Positions 47,510 to 58,853 are shown, counted from the stretch's first letter. The stretch: DNA of 64,000 nucleotides from Chrysemys picta bellii (GCF_011386835.1 NC_088792.1:64587287-64651286); one strand, 5' to 3'. The notes: generated by a model not told the origin, from the letters alone. Made by a program: numbers and translations.

Positions 47510-49150
47510 GTTAGTGTGGAGTCTTTAGACCTTGGTCTTAGGGTGGCTCAAGAAGATTTTCTTGCTGACTGGCAGAGAGGTTACTGCTGCTAACATCTGA
47601 CCAAATGAATGGGTTTCTTACCCAGTCGAGTTGAGCTAAGTTGTGTTGAATGTTGGGGCAATATTGTTACCCTAAAATTTTAGACGCCAATTATGTTACC
47701 TACAATAGCACTTTTAATTTCTTAAAAGGGTAACCAGGTTTGTGGTCTGCCCTAAAGGAATTGCCAGGGTGTTACCAGGGGGCTTGTCTCTGACCCACAG
47801 AGGGCTCCCCAGGGCAAGCTAGTCTTGCTACCCCCTAAAAGGACACGGATACAGCCTGCCGCTCAAGGATAGACACACAAGCAGTAATTCTTCGAAAACA
47901 AAAGAATTGTTTATTTAAAAGATAAGTGGTTACAATGTATTTAATGAAGCAAGAAAGAATACATAGAATATCGTAAAAATGCAATAAAATTACATTTAAA
48001 ACATCATAATTAAAGCAATGCAATTAAATAAAAGACACAGACTGCTTACAGTATTTACACACACAAAGAATACAGCAGCTTCAGTGTAACATGTATATAA
48101 AGATCCCGCACACACAAAGGTTTTTAGTCTTAGTGTTACAATCTAATCCTGTACTTAATGTAAGATATGCGGTCTCTACACATATGAGAAATCATTGTCA
48201 CATAATATTTAACATAGAATCTTTGCTTAACATTAACACTTAATATTTAACATCCTGTAAGCGCTGGCCACGCGGTTACAAGAGGGGAAGGGAAGATCTC
48301 ACTGCTGGACACGGGCATCCAGCTTTATTTACAGACAAACCCATACACTCTTAAATATTAAATAGAAAAGAAGATCAGACTTATACTTCTTATTAAAAAT
48401 TTCCCTGTGATTCATCTATTGGTCCTTCTGATTTGTCCGAATTTAGAGAGCACAGTTTTCACAGCTTGCTGTTTCACTGCTCAGTCAGACCACGGACACA
48501 GTAGTGGCTGCTGCTCGTTTGTTGCTGCTGGTAAGATAGCTGCTGGCAGGCAGTTGCTCATTGCTACGACAGCCTTGGAATTCTGCTGCTGTAGCTGCTT
48601 TTCAGGTAGCTGCTTTCCAGGCTGTTCCGTTCTTCTTTTCAAGCAGCTTCCGTATTTCAGTTTCAGCCTGCTGGCTGAACCCACTGTAAACCCACTATTT
48701 TCAGCCTATTAGCTGGAAGCCTCCTATAGTATCAGCCTGCTGGCTGAACCCACTACAAACTCAGCCTGCTGGCTGTCAGCCTTATATACTGTTTGCTTTC
48801 TCAAGGTCAGCTCCTCTCAGCCAATCAGCTGCTAATTTTTCAGCTCCTCCCTATGCCATCATACCTATTTTTAGGTAGGAAAGCTCCTCCCCTGATGCCA
48901 TCTTGGATTCTAGTCCTTTCTAAGCTCCTCCCTCTGACGCCATCTTGTTTGCTAAACTTTCCACAACCCAATTTTGAACTACGTCATCCCTGTCTCTCCC
49001 ATTTTGATTAGCCATGTTGGATTTTCTAAATTTAAATTATCATTAATTTCTACTTAATTAGAGCCTTAATCTTAAAACGAACTACTATTTTATGCTAACC
49101 AAAGTGTCCTGATACTGTCACCACCTTAATTATATCAATTGGGAAAAGTG
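47510..49150 (-). mobile_element. LTR-like insertion within hAT relic
   Basis: This 1.6 kb block separates two parts of the hAT coding sequence and has no transposase text. A TTTATTT word at about 47910 and the general make-up suggest an LTR in minus orientation. Exact ends and target duplication were not resolved. Confidence 0.45.
48655..48785. repeat. Short tandem repeat, TCAGCCTGCTGGCTGAACCC
   Basis: Four imperfect units carry the core CAGCCTGCTGGCTG, itself self-complementary (AGCC...GGCT), within the LTR-like insertion. Confidence 0.75.
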
Positions 49151-49204
49151 AATTTTTGCGATATTTAAACCCCGAGGTTTTTCTGTAAACCTCTATTGAG
49201 GTAT

Positions 49205-49540
49205 TCAAGGTATTTCAGAACATTCAAAGCAAAATCTCTCGCTACAGTATGACTTGAACTCAGAGGTCAAGTGAGCAAAATGATCTACTATTATATCTTT
49301 AATTTTGCTCTGCTCAATTTCTCCTGTGCAGAAATCAGTGACGTACATGAAGCAGTGGAAAACAGGTAAAGTCTTTGTCTCCACATTTGGACTTCCAGAA
49401 TTCAGTTTTCTTGATAAAAGCATTCACTTTGTCATAGAGATTCAGAATGTTAGTGTCACGGCCTTGCATGGACAAATTTAGATAATTCAGTTTGCTAAGT
49501 GTATCTGCGAGGTAGGCAAGTTGAGGTAACCACACAGTAT
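49205..49540 (-). pseudogene. hAT transposase middle remnant
   Basis: Two overlapping minus-strand frames carry LAYLADTLSKLNYLNLSMQG, NAFIKKTEFWKSKC and IIVDHFAHLTSEFKSYCSER, the region between the catalytic core and dimerisation domain of ZBED5-like hAT transposases. One frameshift separates them. Confidence 0.72.
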
Positions 49541-49542
49541 TC

Positions 49543-49790
49543 TCAAAGCTTCAACTATTTCTACAAAAATACACAATGCTTCATATGCTGTCTCCCTTGT
49601 AGCAAAATCAAAGAAGCCATCCACTATTGCAGAAGATCTGATTCTGCCTGCCGCTGTGGCGCTTGCAGAAAATATGCTTGATAAAAAAGCAGTTGATACT
49701 CTCAAGAAAGGACCCTTATCAAATGACACTGTGTGTCGTAGAATTGAAGAAATGGCTGAGGAAATGAGGGAATGAATGATCAGAATGAAA
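49543..49790 (+). repeat. Inverted duplication of hAT 5' coding part
   Basis: The plus strand reads AKSKKPSTIAEDLILPAAVA and AVDTLKKGPLSNDTVCRRIE, while 50442-50680 encodes the same stretch on the minus strand. It is a diverged inverted copy of about 250 bp within the same element, placed between the middle and downstream coding parts. Confidence 0.8.
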
Positions 49791-49819
49791 CGCGTGAACT
49801 TGTGTATAATTCAGACAGT

Positions 49820-49916
49820 TTCAGAGTATGCGTCCGAAGAAGTGGGCTGTAGTCCACAAAAGCTTATGCGCTAATAAATTTGTTAATCTCTAAGGTGCCA
49901 CAAGTACTCCTGTTCT
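49820..49916 (-). mobile_element. Fold-back retroposon copy, internally deleted
   Basis: A 97-bp insertion within the hAT relic is flanked by an exact 13-bp duplication TAATTCAGACAGT (49807-49819, 49917-49929). It reads TTCAGAGTA fused directly to the right-arm text TGCGTCCGAAGAAGTGGGCT. It is a member of the family at 55711, 58854 and 60922. Confidence 0.85.
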
Positions 49917-50434
49917 TAATTCAGACAGTGTGTCAAGTATTTTCCGTCATGAACGCAACAGTATGAAGTGAAGCAACAGTAGCTGATGTTCTGACTCCAT
50001 CTCTATGCAAACAATGCAAAACAGGTGAGCATTGAGGGGCCTGGACTTGATAAAGTGACAATTTTGACACTCATTTGAAACTTCATGCAGTTAAGAACTC
50101 ATCTTGTTTGATGCAACCTCTCTGTGTATGATAGAGTGCACCCACTGCCCGGAAAGATTTTCTATCCTGATCTTAGCTACAAGTCCATTCACTCTCTTGG
50201 TCATTGCAGCAGCCCTCTCAGTGCAGATGACTTTGCATGAATTCCAACTCAGAAGAAAAAGTCTGTTTAAAAATGTCCTCTCCGATTGAGTTTGCCTTTA
50301 AACTTTTGCAAAACAGTATGTGCTTGTTGATACCAATTTCAGGTTATCGAACATAAGTAATCAGCTGAGCTTCTCCACCAATATTCGTGACTCATCAAGC
50401 TGAAGGGCAAATGTTTTTGCCATTTTAAGTTTCT

Positions 50435-50812
50435 CTACAAGTTGAGAGAAAAATTCCTCAGCCATTTCTTCAATTCTACGACAGTGTCATTTGATAAGAG
50501 TATTTTCTTGAGAGTATCAACTGCTTTTTTAACAAGCACCACAGCAGCAGGCAGAATCAGAAATTTTGCAATAGTGTACAGCTTCTTTGATTTTGCTATA
50601 AGAAGGGAGACAGCATGTGAAGCTTCATGTGCTTTTGTAGAAATAGTTGAAGCTTTTTTCATTTTAAGCTGGCAAATCTGGAACTCAGAAACCTTTCTTT
50701 GAAAAAGTTCTACCAGTTTACTCACATGCACAGGGTGTTTTATCTTCAAATGTTGTTGCAAATATGCTAGCTTCATCCTGTTATTTAATAGACTTCTCCA
50801 CAAAGGAAACAC
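50435..50812 (-). pseudogene. hAT transposase N-terminal remnant
   Basis: This 125-codon minus-strand frame carries LLNNRMKLAYLQQHLKIKHP, the end of the BED-type zinc finger (HLKxKHP), followed by HEASHAVSLLIAKSKKLYTI and LILPAAVVLVKKAVDTLKK, the region upstream of the catalytic core. It is the longest intact part of the transposase and the source of the inverted duplication at 49543. Confidence 0.75.
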
Positions 50813-51550
50813 AAAGTTTGAGGTGTATCATTATTTGTAGCTGTGAATCCAAAAGCAACATATTCCTCGCAGAATTGATGGAGTTTTTGCAGTCATTTTC
50901 AATTTCTTACAAATTTCACTGTCGCCACTACCACTGCTTCCATCACCTTGTTTTAAAAATCTGTCCGTTTTTACATTGGAACTGCATACACACCATGAAA
51001 ACTTCAACCTCATTAATGTGCTTGCATGCATCAGTAAATGACATAAAATGCATGTTTAATACTGTGTGTATATGCACGTTGTTACTGTATAGTATAATAT
51101 AATATATAGAGAGCAGTATAAACTAGTCATTGTACAAAATTTTAGTTTGTACGGACTTCGCTAATGCTCTTTACGTAGCCTGTTGTAAAACTAGCAAATA
51201 TCTAGATGAGTTGACATACCCCCTGGAAGACCTCTACGTACCCCTGGTTGAGAACCACTGGGCTAGAAGATACACAAGTTAGACTGACCTGCATAATATA
51301 CAAGTAATGATGAGATGCTATGAATGCATTAAGCTTGAAAAAATGAAAATATTTCTCCTAGCATGTGCTATATTGTTAATAGTATTTTGGGGGTTTAAAA
51401 TTATATCATTTCCTATTGTCCAGAAATCACTTTTGTATTTGGTTCGTCTTCTGAGTATTAAACACTTGCTCACTTTTTCCTGGACACTGAAAAGTAAAGT
51501 AGCTAAACTTTATGCTGACTAACCATAACACAACAATGGGTATGTGTGAG

Positions 51551-51671
51551 TAGGGTGACCAGACAGCAAGTGTGAAAAATTGGGACGAGGTGGGGGTAAT
51601 AGGAGCCTATATAAGAAAAAGACCCAAAAATCGGGACTGTCCCTATAAAATCGGGACATCTGGTCACCCTA
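51551..51671. mobile_element. Short hAT MITE, 121 bp
   Basis: Starts TAGGGTGACCAGA, ends TCTGGTCACCCTA (perfect 13-bp inverted ends), with exact 8-bp duplications TGTGTGAG (51543-51550 and 51672-51679). The interior has GGGAC/GTCCC words forming further hairpins. Confidence 0.92.
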
Positions 51672-52114
51672 TGTGTGAGTGAGTTAGAGATGTTGCTAAA
51701 TTTATAAGGTACATGAATATATTAGTTTACTTTTATCTTTATAATAGTCGAATAGCTGGGAGGTGAATGTGTGCATGCGTGGATGGTAAAACAAAAAATG
51801 TTCATGTACACAATCATATTACTGATGTACCAAGACTTAATCAAAAGGAAATATTCCTGCATATGAGATGTATTGAAAACTGGCACATATATCTCTACCT
51901 GGATGGTGGTGATTATTAATAAATGTATATTTTTTAAAATATACATTTGCTCACTCTAAAAATTATTCTGTATCTGTAACTTCTATCTATATTAAGCAGT
52001 TCATGAGGTACCATAAAATTGTGTGTTATTGAGGAAATACTGAGTTCATCCTGTGAATGATAGCTTTTTGCTAGAATGCAATCAGAATGTCATGAACCAC
52101 AAATTATTCCATGG

Positions 52115-53153
52115 CAGGATGGAAAAAAATTGATGCTTTCTTTTAAAAGATCAAAAAGAAAAAATTGGATTTTTTAATTTAAATTAAATGCCTGTTGATT
52201 TTTAAAATATCTATTTAAATTTGAAATAGACCTTAGCATAGGTCGTCAAACTTATTATCTATTAAAATAATTTAAATTAAATACAAAAATAATAAGTAGT
52301 TCATGTTTGCTGCCAACTTTTAAAGAAAATCAAACCACTGAACTGGTGGTAATCACTGGCGAAGCACCTGGAACCAAAGTCTGTTTATGGGCTAACACAG
52401 CAGTTTTGACAGCAGTAGCCTCTTCTGCAGGTGCAGAAACAATGTTTTATTTATTTCAGTTTATTCAACTAGTTCAGTTCCGTTCAGTTACTAGTTCACT
52501 CATAATTAAAAAACCAATTGGGAGTTGAAAACCAGGAAAGGTTGTTTTCTTCTTCCAACCTAGGAATAAAGACTAGGTGTCAGGATGAGATCTACTAGTT
52601 CTAAAATCTTGAAGAACAAAGTGACCAGAAACTATCAGTTCAATTCCAATTTTAAGTGCAAAACATATTTTGATAAACTTTTTTCTTAGGCGTGTAGCAC
52701 ATTTGATGTAGTTTTATTTAATGTTTAAAAAAATTTGGTTTTGTGCATCTTTAATTTAATTAGAATATCCATCCAAATACATCTTGAAACAAATCACAAG
52801 TAAAATAATCATCTAGTAAATAAGAAATGCCTCATTCACCATTTTCTAACATAATAAAAAATGTAAAAATTAAGAATCTGAGCAAATGTATGTTAAGATA
52901 TATAATTGCTTAAACAAATATGCGTAGATATAATGTATCCTCCTGGTTAGCAAAACACACACCAGTTTAGTGTAAAGGCTATATTTAGTTGCAAATCAAC
53001 ATGTTTTAATGGTTACCAGCCAATAAGAATCGATCTTTCTTTAGGGAAAATAACTAAAAAGTACACATGCAAAACAGAATTAAAATAGATTATTTAAATA
53101 AAGGTTTCCTGATTGCTGATTTAAATTGCTTTGATATAAATCAATCCACCCTG
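52115..53153. mobile_element. AT-rich MITE, likely hAT
   Basis: The right end TATAAATCAATCCACCCTG inverts to a CAGGGTGGATTGATTTATA terminus, and the left end reads CAGGATGGAAAAAAATTGAT. Flanking words TTCCATGG (52107-52114) and TTTCATAG (53154-53161) match at six of eight. The interior is very AT-rich with TTTAAATT words. An old copy. Confidence 0.55.
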
Positions 53154-53161
53154 TTTCATAG

Positions 53162-53849
53162 ATGGACTAATTTAAGTAAACACCAAACTAAACTTTAATA
53201 CAAATACTTTGGGTGCATAACTGCTTAGTTGATAATAGCTCTGTTCTTTAAAAGTTATATTATTGATTCAACTTAAGTTTCTAAATATTGTGACAAGCCA
53301 GAGTCTGTTTATGGTTCAGTGTGGTAAACCATAAGAGAACCTGTCAAGTTATATGTATTTTATGAAGGGCTTTTAAAATGTTCAGTATAAAATAAAAGAA
53401 TGTGAAATTAGAGCAGTATCATAAATTGACACTGGCAAGGAAATTCAGCCTTATGGGCAGTATGATTATTTTTTTCCCTTGTACAGTGTTCTCAGATCAG
53501 AATTTCTCTGTGTATTGAGGTGCAAGAATTGTGTGGAACAGGATGGCAAGTCAACCTTAACTTTGAATTTCTGTGCTTAAAGACACTGTCAAGGATTGTG
53601 AAGGCTCAAAATTTGACCTATTTTTTCCTGCTCGTTGCATGCTATCCTAATTGTCTTTTCAAATCAAACTTCAGTGCTTTTATTGTACAAATTGCCTGAT
53701 GCTTAGCACTCAAGAGCTGTCCTAGGTTTCCAGGATGATGATGCAAATATGAAATAGAAAAATGTTTTATGAAATATGAAAAATGCCTGGCTGGGTCCTT
53801 TTTAAAGTTTGTGTCCATACTGTTCCTTATTTTAGCTACTGCAAAGACA
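53162..53849. other. Intergenic, no feature seen
   Basis: AT-rich sequence without a recognised feature. Confidence 0.4.
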
Positions 53850-54118
53850 ATGTGGTCTGGTGGGTCGGGCACTAGACTGGCAATCAGGAGATCTGGGTTC
53901 TTTTCCCAGCTCTGCCCTTGACCTGCTGTATAACCTTGCCTATGTCAGTTCCACTCTCTGTGCCTCTGTTTCCCCTCCACACTTTGTCTTGCTCATTTAG
54001 ACTGTAAGCTTTTAGAAACCAAGACTGTTTCTCACTGTGTCTACATAGTGCCTACTGCAATACAGCCCCCAGCTCAGGTGGTGCCTCTAGGCACTACTGT
54101 AATACAGATATGAGGCTA
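53850..54118 (+). repeat. tRNA-derived SINE, full-length
   Basis: The head TGGTCTGGTGGGTCGGGCAC is A-box like and GGGTTCTTTTCCC is the B-box region. The body TGCCTCTGTTTCCCC and the 3' tail with CTGTAAGCTTTTAGAA and TAGGCACTACTGTAATACAG are the tail type also seen at 3880. One of the more complete SINE copies in the window. Confidence 0.82.
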
Positions 54119-55698
54119 GATGCTAAACTCAGTGTGGTACATAGGGGGTTTTGCCTCAAAACCCAGTTGAGAAATCCAGTGGGGAACATACATGCACCTG
54201 TTAAAAGGCAGGTTCATGCTTCTGCAATTAGAACTGTGGCTCATTCATTAAATCCTGGAGAGATTATTTAAGTATAATTTATACCGCCAAATTCAGTGTT
54301 GAAAATGTCAGGTCCTACTTGTTTTTAAAAGGGATATTTTGGTATGTGAGTTCATAACAGGAGTGGTGGTGAACATGTCCATCACCATGAGGAATCATAC
54401 CCCACCATTTTTCAGCATAGAGAATTCCCAAGTAAGTCAGTGGGTGTTGTCTGTAAGAAATTATTTGCAATATGTTGTCTTTTATGTAATTTGCAGTATG
54501 TTGTACTTCTATTCAAGTTCTAGTTTAACTGTACAAAATAAGAAAAGCATCTTGACTAAAGGCATTCTGTAAAGTAAGTAGTTCCATTTCTGTTAAGTAA
54601 ACCCACCTATAAACAGTTAATTACTTTTGTAGTGGGCAGTATTTATATTCTATGGGGCAAATTCTACTCAGAAGTAAATGTGAAATCATACATGTACATT
54701 AGAAGGAAAGATTTTTGGTACTCATAATTTTTAACTTCCATGCTAGTGGGCATGGATTCCCCTTCCTTTGCTGCTAATGTAAGATTGGGTCCTCAAGCGT
54801 GAAAGTTACATTGGCTATGGGGACACTTTCTCCTGTACTCTTTTCTTTTTAATAAGTCTCTGCCAGCTGTTATCCAGGCTCAAGAACAGGATAGTTGGGC
54901 ACCTCCAAGGCTGACCTAAATATTGCTCCATTAGATACCCAACAAGTACTTCTCTAGCACATGAAGAATAGTAAAGCTTTCTCCAGAATCCAAGTGGCTT
55001 TTCTGTATTATCTGACCTCTCAAATAAGGCATAGAGCGGGAGTCACAAGATTCCTTTTAACACTGGGTTTTGTTGGGTGGCAGTATATTGGCCAGTACAA
55101 TATAGTTTTGAACAGGTGTCTGTTCTGTTTCAAAACGCAGTCCAGGACATGATACAGTGTTTATCATGTACAAAATATTACTTCCATAGACTTTTTCTTG
55201 ACTTTTAAAAATGCATGTTGAGTAAGTATATCCTTCTCCCACAAATCTTACACTTCGTATGTATAATCTTTTTATATATTGTGGTATAGTAAGGGGACCC
55301 ACCATTACTGAAGGAGTCTAAAATCTGGAGTTTCTTTGTCAAGGATTGTGCTAAGAAATTCAAGATTTTGGTCAAGTTAAACTCTGATTTACATTTATAT
55401 TAAATATCTCTCTGTCACCTTGAATTAAGATTTGACTTACCTCGCGTGTTTTCACAAGTGGCTTTTTCTTTTGGATGTTAACGTGCATGCTTTTTGTGTA
55501 ACTTATTAAATTTTAAAACTGGACTTGGTACTTGTGAGTTTTAAAAATTGTTCTCTTCTGATGTATATAGGTCTCAGCAGTGCAAAAAACAAAACTAAGA
55601 AAACCTTGTCGTTGCCACATTAGCCAACTGTTGAGTTATATTTTCTAAAGCAAGACTGTGAAAATAACTTAGCAACTAAACTTTTGCCTAAGAAACAC
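54119..55698. other. Intergenic, no feature seen
   Basis: No exon, element ends or array recognised. Short frames show no domain. Confidence 0.4.
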
Positions 55699-55710
55699 GA
55701 TATTATGGAA

Positions 55711-55921
55711 GCAACAGAGGGTCCTGTGGCACCTTTGAGACTAACAGAAGTACTGGGAGCATAAGCTTTCGTGGGTAAGAACCTCACTTCTTCAGATGCA
55801 TCTGAAGAAGTGAGGTTCTTACCCACGAAAGCTTATGCTCCCAGTACTTCTGTTAGTCTCAAAGGTGCCACAGGACCCTCTGTTGCTTTTTACAGATTCA
55901 GACTAACACGGCTACCCCTCT
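55711..55921 (+). mobile_element. Fold-back retroposon, perfect palindrome
   Basis: The copy is flanked by an exact 12-bp duplication GATATTATGGAA (55699-55710, 55922-55933). Positions 55709-55798 and 55799-55888 are perfect 90-bp inverted arms with no spacer, centred on ATGCAT. The right arm continues into a single-copy 3' end, GACTAACACGGCTACCCCTC. Target duplications longer than those of DNA transposons argue for target-primed retroposition. Confidence 0.85.
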
Positions 55922-55933
55922 GATATTATGGAA

Positions 55934-56372
55934 CAGGTTCAACAAATGGAACCTGTTAGTATTATATCTTTACATGGATAAAATCAGCTTACATGTCGGA
56001 CTATGTTTTTAATCATTTTGTATTCAAAGATCCCCCCCATTATCATGTTGTCTTTTACACCGTTATCTTTCATGCCATGCATAGTCCAGCATAAAAATAT
56101 TAATGTACAAATATGTGAAATTCTGTTAATTTGCAACAAAATATTTTTGTATATAATAAAATAAAGATTTAATATTGGGGAAAATGTAGTCTTTTTTCAT
56201 GATGTTCGCTATACTGTGACTTTTAACCAAATAGTAAAGTTGACAAGATTAGACTACACTACACATTAGGTCCTACCTCAGTAAATCCTTAACTAGAGCC
56301 ATCTTATTCTCTTAAGTGCAATAATTCCTCTGGTGTTGCAAGTGGACTGTCTGTCAACCAATGCACTTAATC
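55934..56372. other. Intergenic, possible transcript end
   Basis: AT-rich, with the overlapping AATAAA pair at 56155-56165. No other feature. Confidence 0.35.
56155..56165 (+). terminator. Overlapping AATAAA poly(A) signals
   Basis: Two overlapping AATAAA words lie in an AT-rich context that follows non-repeat sequence rich in TTTTGTA and precedes a GT/T-rich stretch. It could be a distal poly(A) site for a very long PALS2 3' UTR or the end of a noncoding transcript. The sequence alone does not decide. Confidence 0.3.
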
Positions 56373-56380
56373 AGTATACC

Positions 56381-57053
56381 CAGCGCCGGTGCTACCATTA
56401 AGGCAAACTAGGCGGTTGCCTAGGGTGCCAAGATTTGGGGGCACCAAAAAGCGGTGCCCCCAATTTTTTTTTACAGCGTTCCTGGGCTGGGCTGCTGGCA
56501 GCATGCTGACACGTGCGGCTCAGACTCCCTCTCCCAGCGCAGCGGCCGTTCCACTTCTCCCACCTCCCAGGCTTGCGGCGCCAATCAGTTGTTTGACGCT
56601 GCAAGCCTGGGAGGGGAGGAGAATTAGAGTGGGGGCAGCGTGCTCGGGGAGGAGGCGGAGCAGAGGTGAGCTGGGGTGGGGAGCTGCCGCACGGCTCCCC
56701 GGGCAGGTGAGGTGCCGCAGGGCTCTCCACCCAAGCTCACCTCTGCTATGCCCCCTCCCCGAGCACGCCGTCGCTGCTCCACTTCTCCCGCCTCCCAGGC
56801 TTGCAGCGCCAATCAATTGTTTGGCGCCACAAGCCTGGGAGGGGAGGAGAATTAGAGTGGGGGCGGTGTGCTTGGGGAGGAGGCAGAGCAGAGGTGAACT
56901 GGGGTGGGGAGCTGCCGCATTGCTCCCTGGGTGGGGGAGCTGCCGCGGGGGGGGCGCCTCAGGGCAGTGGGGGGAGCTGCCGCAGGGCTGGGGCGGGAGG
57001 GGCGCAAGGTGGAAGTTTCGCCTAGGGCACGAAACTTCCTTGCACCGGCCCTG
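56381..57053. mobile_element. GC-rich hAT MITE with internal duplication
   Basis: Starts CAGCGCCGGTGCTACCATTA, ends TTGCACCGGCCCTG, with exact 8-bp duplications AGTATACC (56373-56380, 57054-57061). Two tandem copies of about 150 bp (near 56545-56700 and 56770-56930) share CCTCCCAGGCTTGC and GCAAGCCTGGGAGGGG-type inverted words. The 221-codon plus frame and the minus frames here are GC-rich artefacts. Confidence 0.87.
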
Positions 57054-57502
57054 AGTATACCTAGAAATTCTGCTACAGTATTCTGGCAGACATTTTACAA
57101 ACCAAGGCCCTGTGACCTGATCAGCACCAGTTAATCTTTTTGCCTGGGCAGAATCCCAATAAAGTCAAAGGGGTTACACGTGGACTCAGAGATCCAGCCA
57201 CGTGGATCAGATTGCCAGTTTGAGCCCTAAGCACATAAATGTAGTAGTTTTCCTTAGTTACTAAAAATCAGTTTTAACATTCACTCCATGTGAAGTATGA
57301 TACTGTTCTCAGAAGTGGACAAGGAAAAAAGGCCAGATGTAAAAATGAAATGAAAGTCTTTGGTTCTACAGAAATGGCTTAAATCTATTTCTTCAAACAG
57401 ATATTTTAAAGTTTCTATGTTTGTGTCTAAAACAGTAGCAGTGGTCCTAAAGTTTGCCTCTAAACACTTCCACTGGAAATTATATGAGAAACTAGTTTAG
57501 AC

Positions 57503-57526
57503 TAACATGGCTGGCTACCCCTCTGA
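57503..57526 (+). mobile_element. Fold-back retroposon, 24-bp 3' stub
   Basis: A 24-bp insertion ending GGCTACCCCTCTGA lies between exact 10-bp duplications TAGTTTAGAC (57493-57502, 57527-57536). It matches only the extreme 3' end of the family at 55711. The most extreme 5' truncation in the window. Confidence 0.7.
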
Positions 57527-57536
57527 TAGTTTAGAC

Positions 57537-58399
57537 ATGGCCTATCCAAAACACTCTCTCGGAGGCAGCAGGCAACTTTCCAATAAGGTAATTAACTTGA
57601 AAGTCATAAGGTAGAGAATATATTGGTGGGATGTATGCTTTAAGTTTAAAAATATTTGGTGGAAAATACCCTGGGTTCTTGAATATCCACAAGGAGTTTG
57701 GTGCTTGTGTAACACCACAATCTATTCTCAATTTTGGGGGACAACCATTCTATTCCTTTCATATATTCCAATGGAAACATTTTTTCCCTCTAGAGATTGT
57801 GTTTTGGCAGGTCTTCTGGGTCTTGTGCTCTTACAGCACAAAAACATCCTATCACCTGTGGGTGAACACTTTTCACAAAATGATCACTATATCTGACCTC
57901 TCAGTCCTCATGCTCAAAGGAAATCTGCACACTTAAATTCTTGTGCTCTTTACAGCACAAGAAAGGTAGAACTCTGCAAGTGACCCTCATCCTTTCCCTG
58001 TTTCTAGTGGTTGTGTGCACCACTCAGGACTCTAACCACTGTTCTTAGGCAACAAAACTACTGGAAGTGTCTTCCTTAGTGAAGGAACTTTTTCCCAGTC
58101 TTCCACCAGGAGCAGTCTCTGGTCAAGATTTTTTAGGCACTTTTCTCAGTTTGCCTTGGCCTGGCCTTGCCAGCATCTGCATTTGCAGTACTTTGTAGTT
58201 CCATCTTATATCAGGGTTTTGGTGAGTTGTCACCTTGCCTTGGTGCTTCTGTATCTGTGTTTTGAGAACACTGGTGCCTTTGTGCTTGTACTTGGGCTCC
58301 TTCGTGAAACATTTAATAAAGCCTCAGTTTTCTCTGTGGCTTCAGAGTTTTGGGCTTCAAAACTGCCTGCCTCAAGTATAGCTTATTTTTTAGGATTAT
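57537..58399. other. Intergenic, no feature seen
   Basis: No exon or element ends. A short repeated text TTGTGCTCTT(A)CAGCACAA near 57817 and 57940 is noted as a minor inverted pair. Confidence 0.4.
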
Positions 58400-58840
58400 A
58401 GAGAGATGAGGTGGGTGAGATAATTTATTTTATTGGACCAACTTCTGTTGGTGAGAGAGACTAGTTTTCCAGCTACTCAGAGCTCTTCCTCAGGTCTGGG
58501 AAAGGTACTCAGAGTGCCACCGCTAAATACAGGGTCAAACAGATAGTTTAGTACAAATAGTTAACACATATTCTAAGGAACCATTCAAGGCGAAGTGGCC
58601 TGTTAACACTCCTGTAGTCATAGGACAAAAGGGGAGTGGGTGGGTGGGTGGGTGTGGGGACGGGCAGGGCAGAATAGTAGGTTACAGATTGTTGTATTAA
58701 GCCATAAATATAGTTCTTTAAGACTATGATTTCAGTGTCTAGCAAAAATATGAATTTAAGTTCCCAGGCTCATCTTTTGAAAGTGTTGGATAGGTTTCCT
58801 TTGAGGATGAGGACTGATACAGTCAGATATGGAGTGATCA
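58400..58840. repeat. Suspected dispersed repeat, unclassified
   Basis: The text TTTATTGGACCAACTTCTG and TTGGTGAGAGAGACTAG followed by CAGGTCTGGGAAAGGTACTC resembles a dispersed repeat I recall from reptiles. No terminal structure was found. Includes a (GGGT)n run near 58635. Confidence 0.4.
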
Positions 58841-58853
58841 CTTTGTGAAAAGT

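Larger units (their letters stand above)
47068..51260 (-). mobile_element. hAT transposon relic with perfect 8-bp duplication
   Basis: The element starts CAGTGGTTCTCAACC and ends GGTTGAGAACCACTG, with exact 8-bp duplications GGCTAGAA (47060-47067 and 51261-51268). On the minus strand it carries pieces of a ZBED5/FAM200-like hAT transposase: MKLAYLQQHLKIKHPVHVSK and ILPAAVVLVKKAVDTL (50435-50812), a HREVASNKM-type region near 50130, WLPQLAYLADTLSKL and DTNILNLYDKVNAFIKK (49335-49535), and the C-terminal FSVMTAIKTKSRNRLNVEKN (about 47300-47420). Stops, a retroposon, a repeat insertion and an internal inverted duplication inactivate it. Confidence 0.87.

Noticed and set aside
48655..48785. CRISPR-like array
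   Set aside because: Units are few, degenerate and lack regular unique spacers; the sequence is eukaryotic.
55711..55921. DNA-transposon (MITE) classification
   Set aside because: The palindrome suggested a MITE at first, but 12-13 bp duplications, a constant single end and 5'-truncated copies fit retroposition better.
56389..57054. 221-codon plus-strand open frame
   Set aside because: It lies wholly within a GC-rich hAT MITE and repeats the internal tandem unit.
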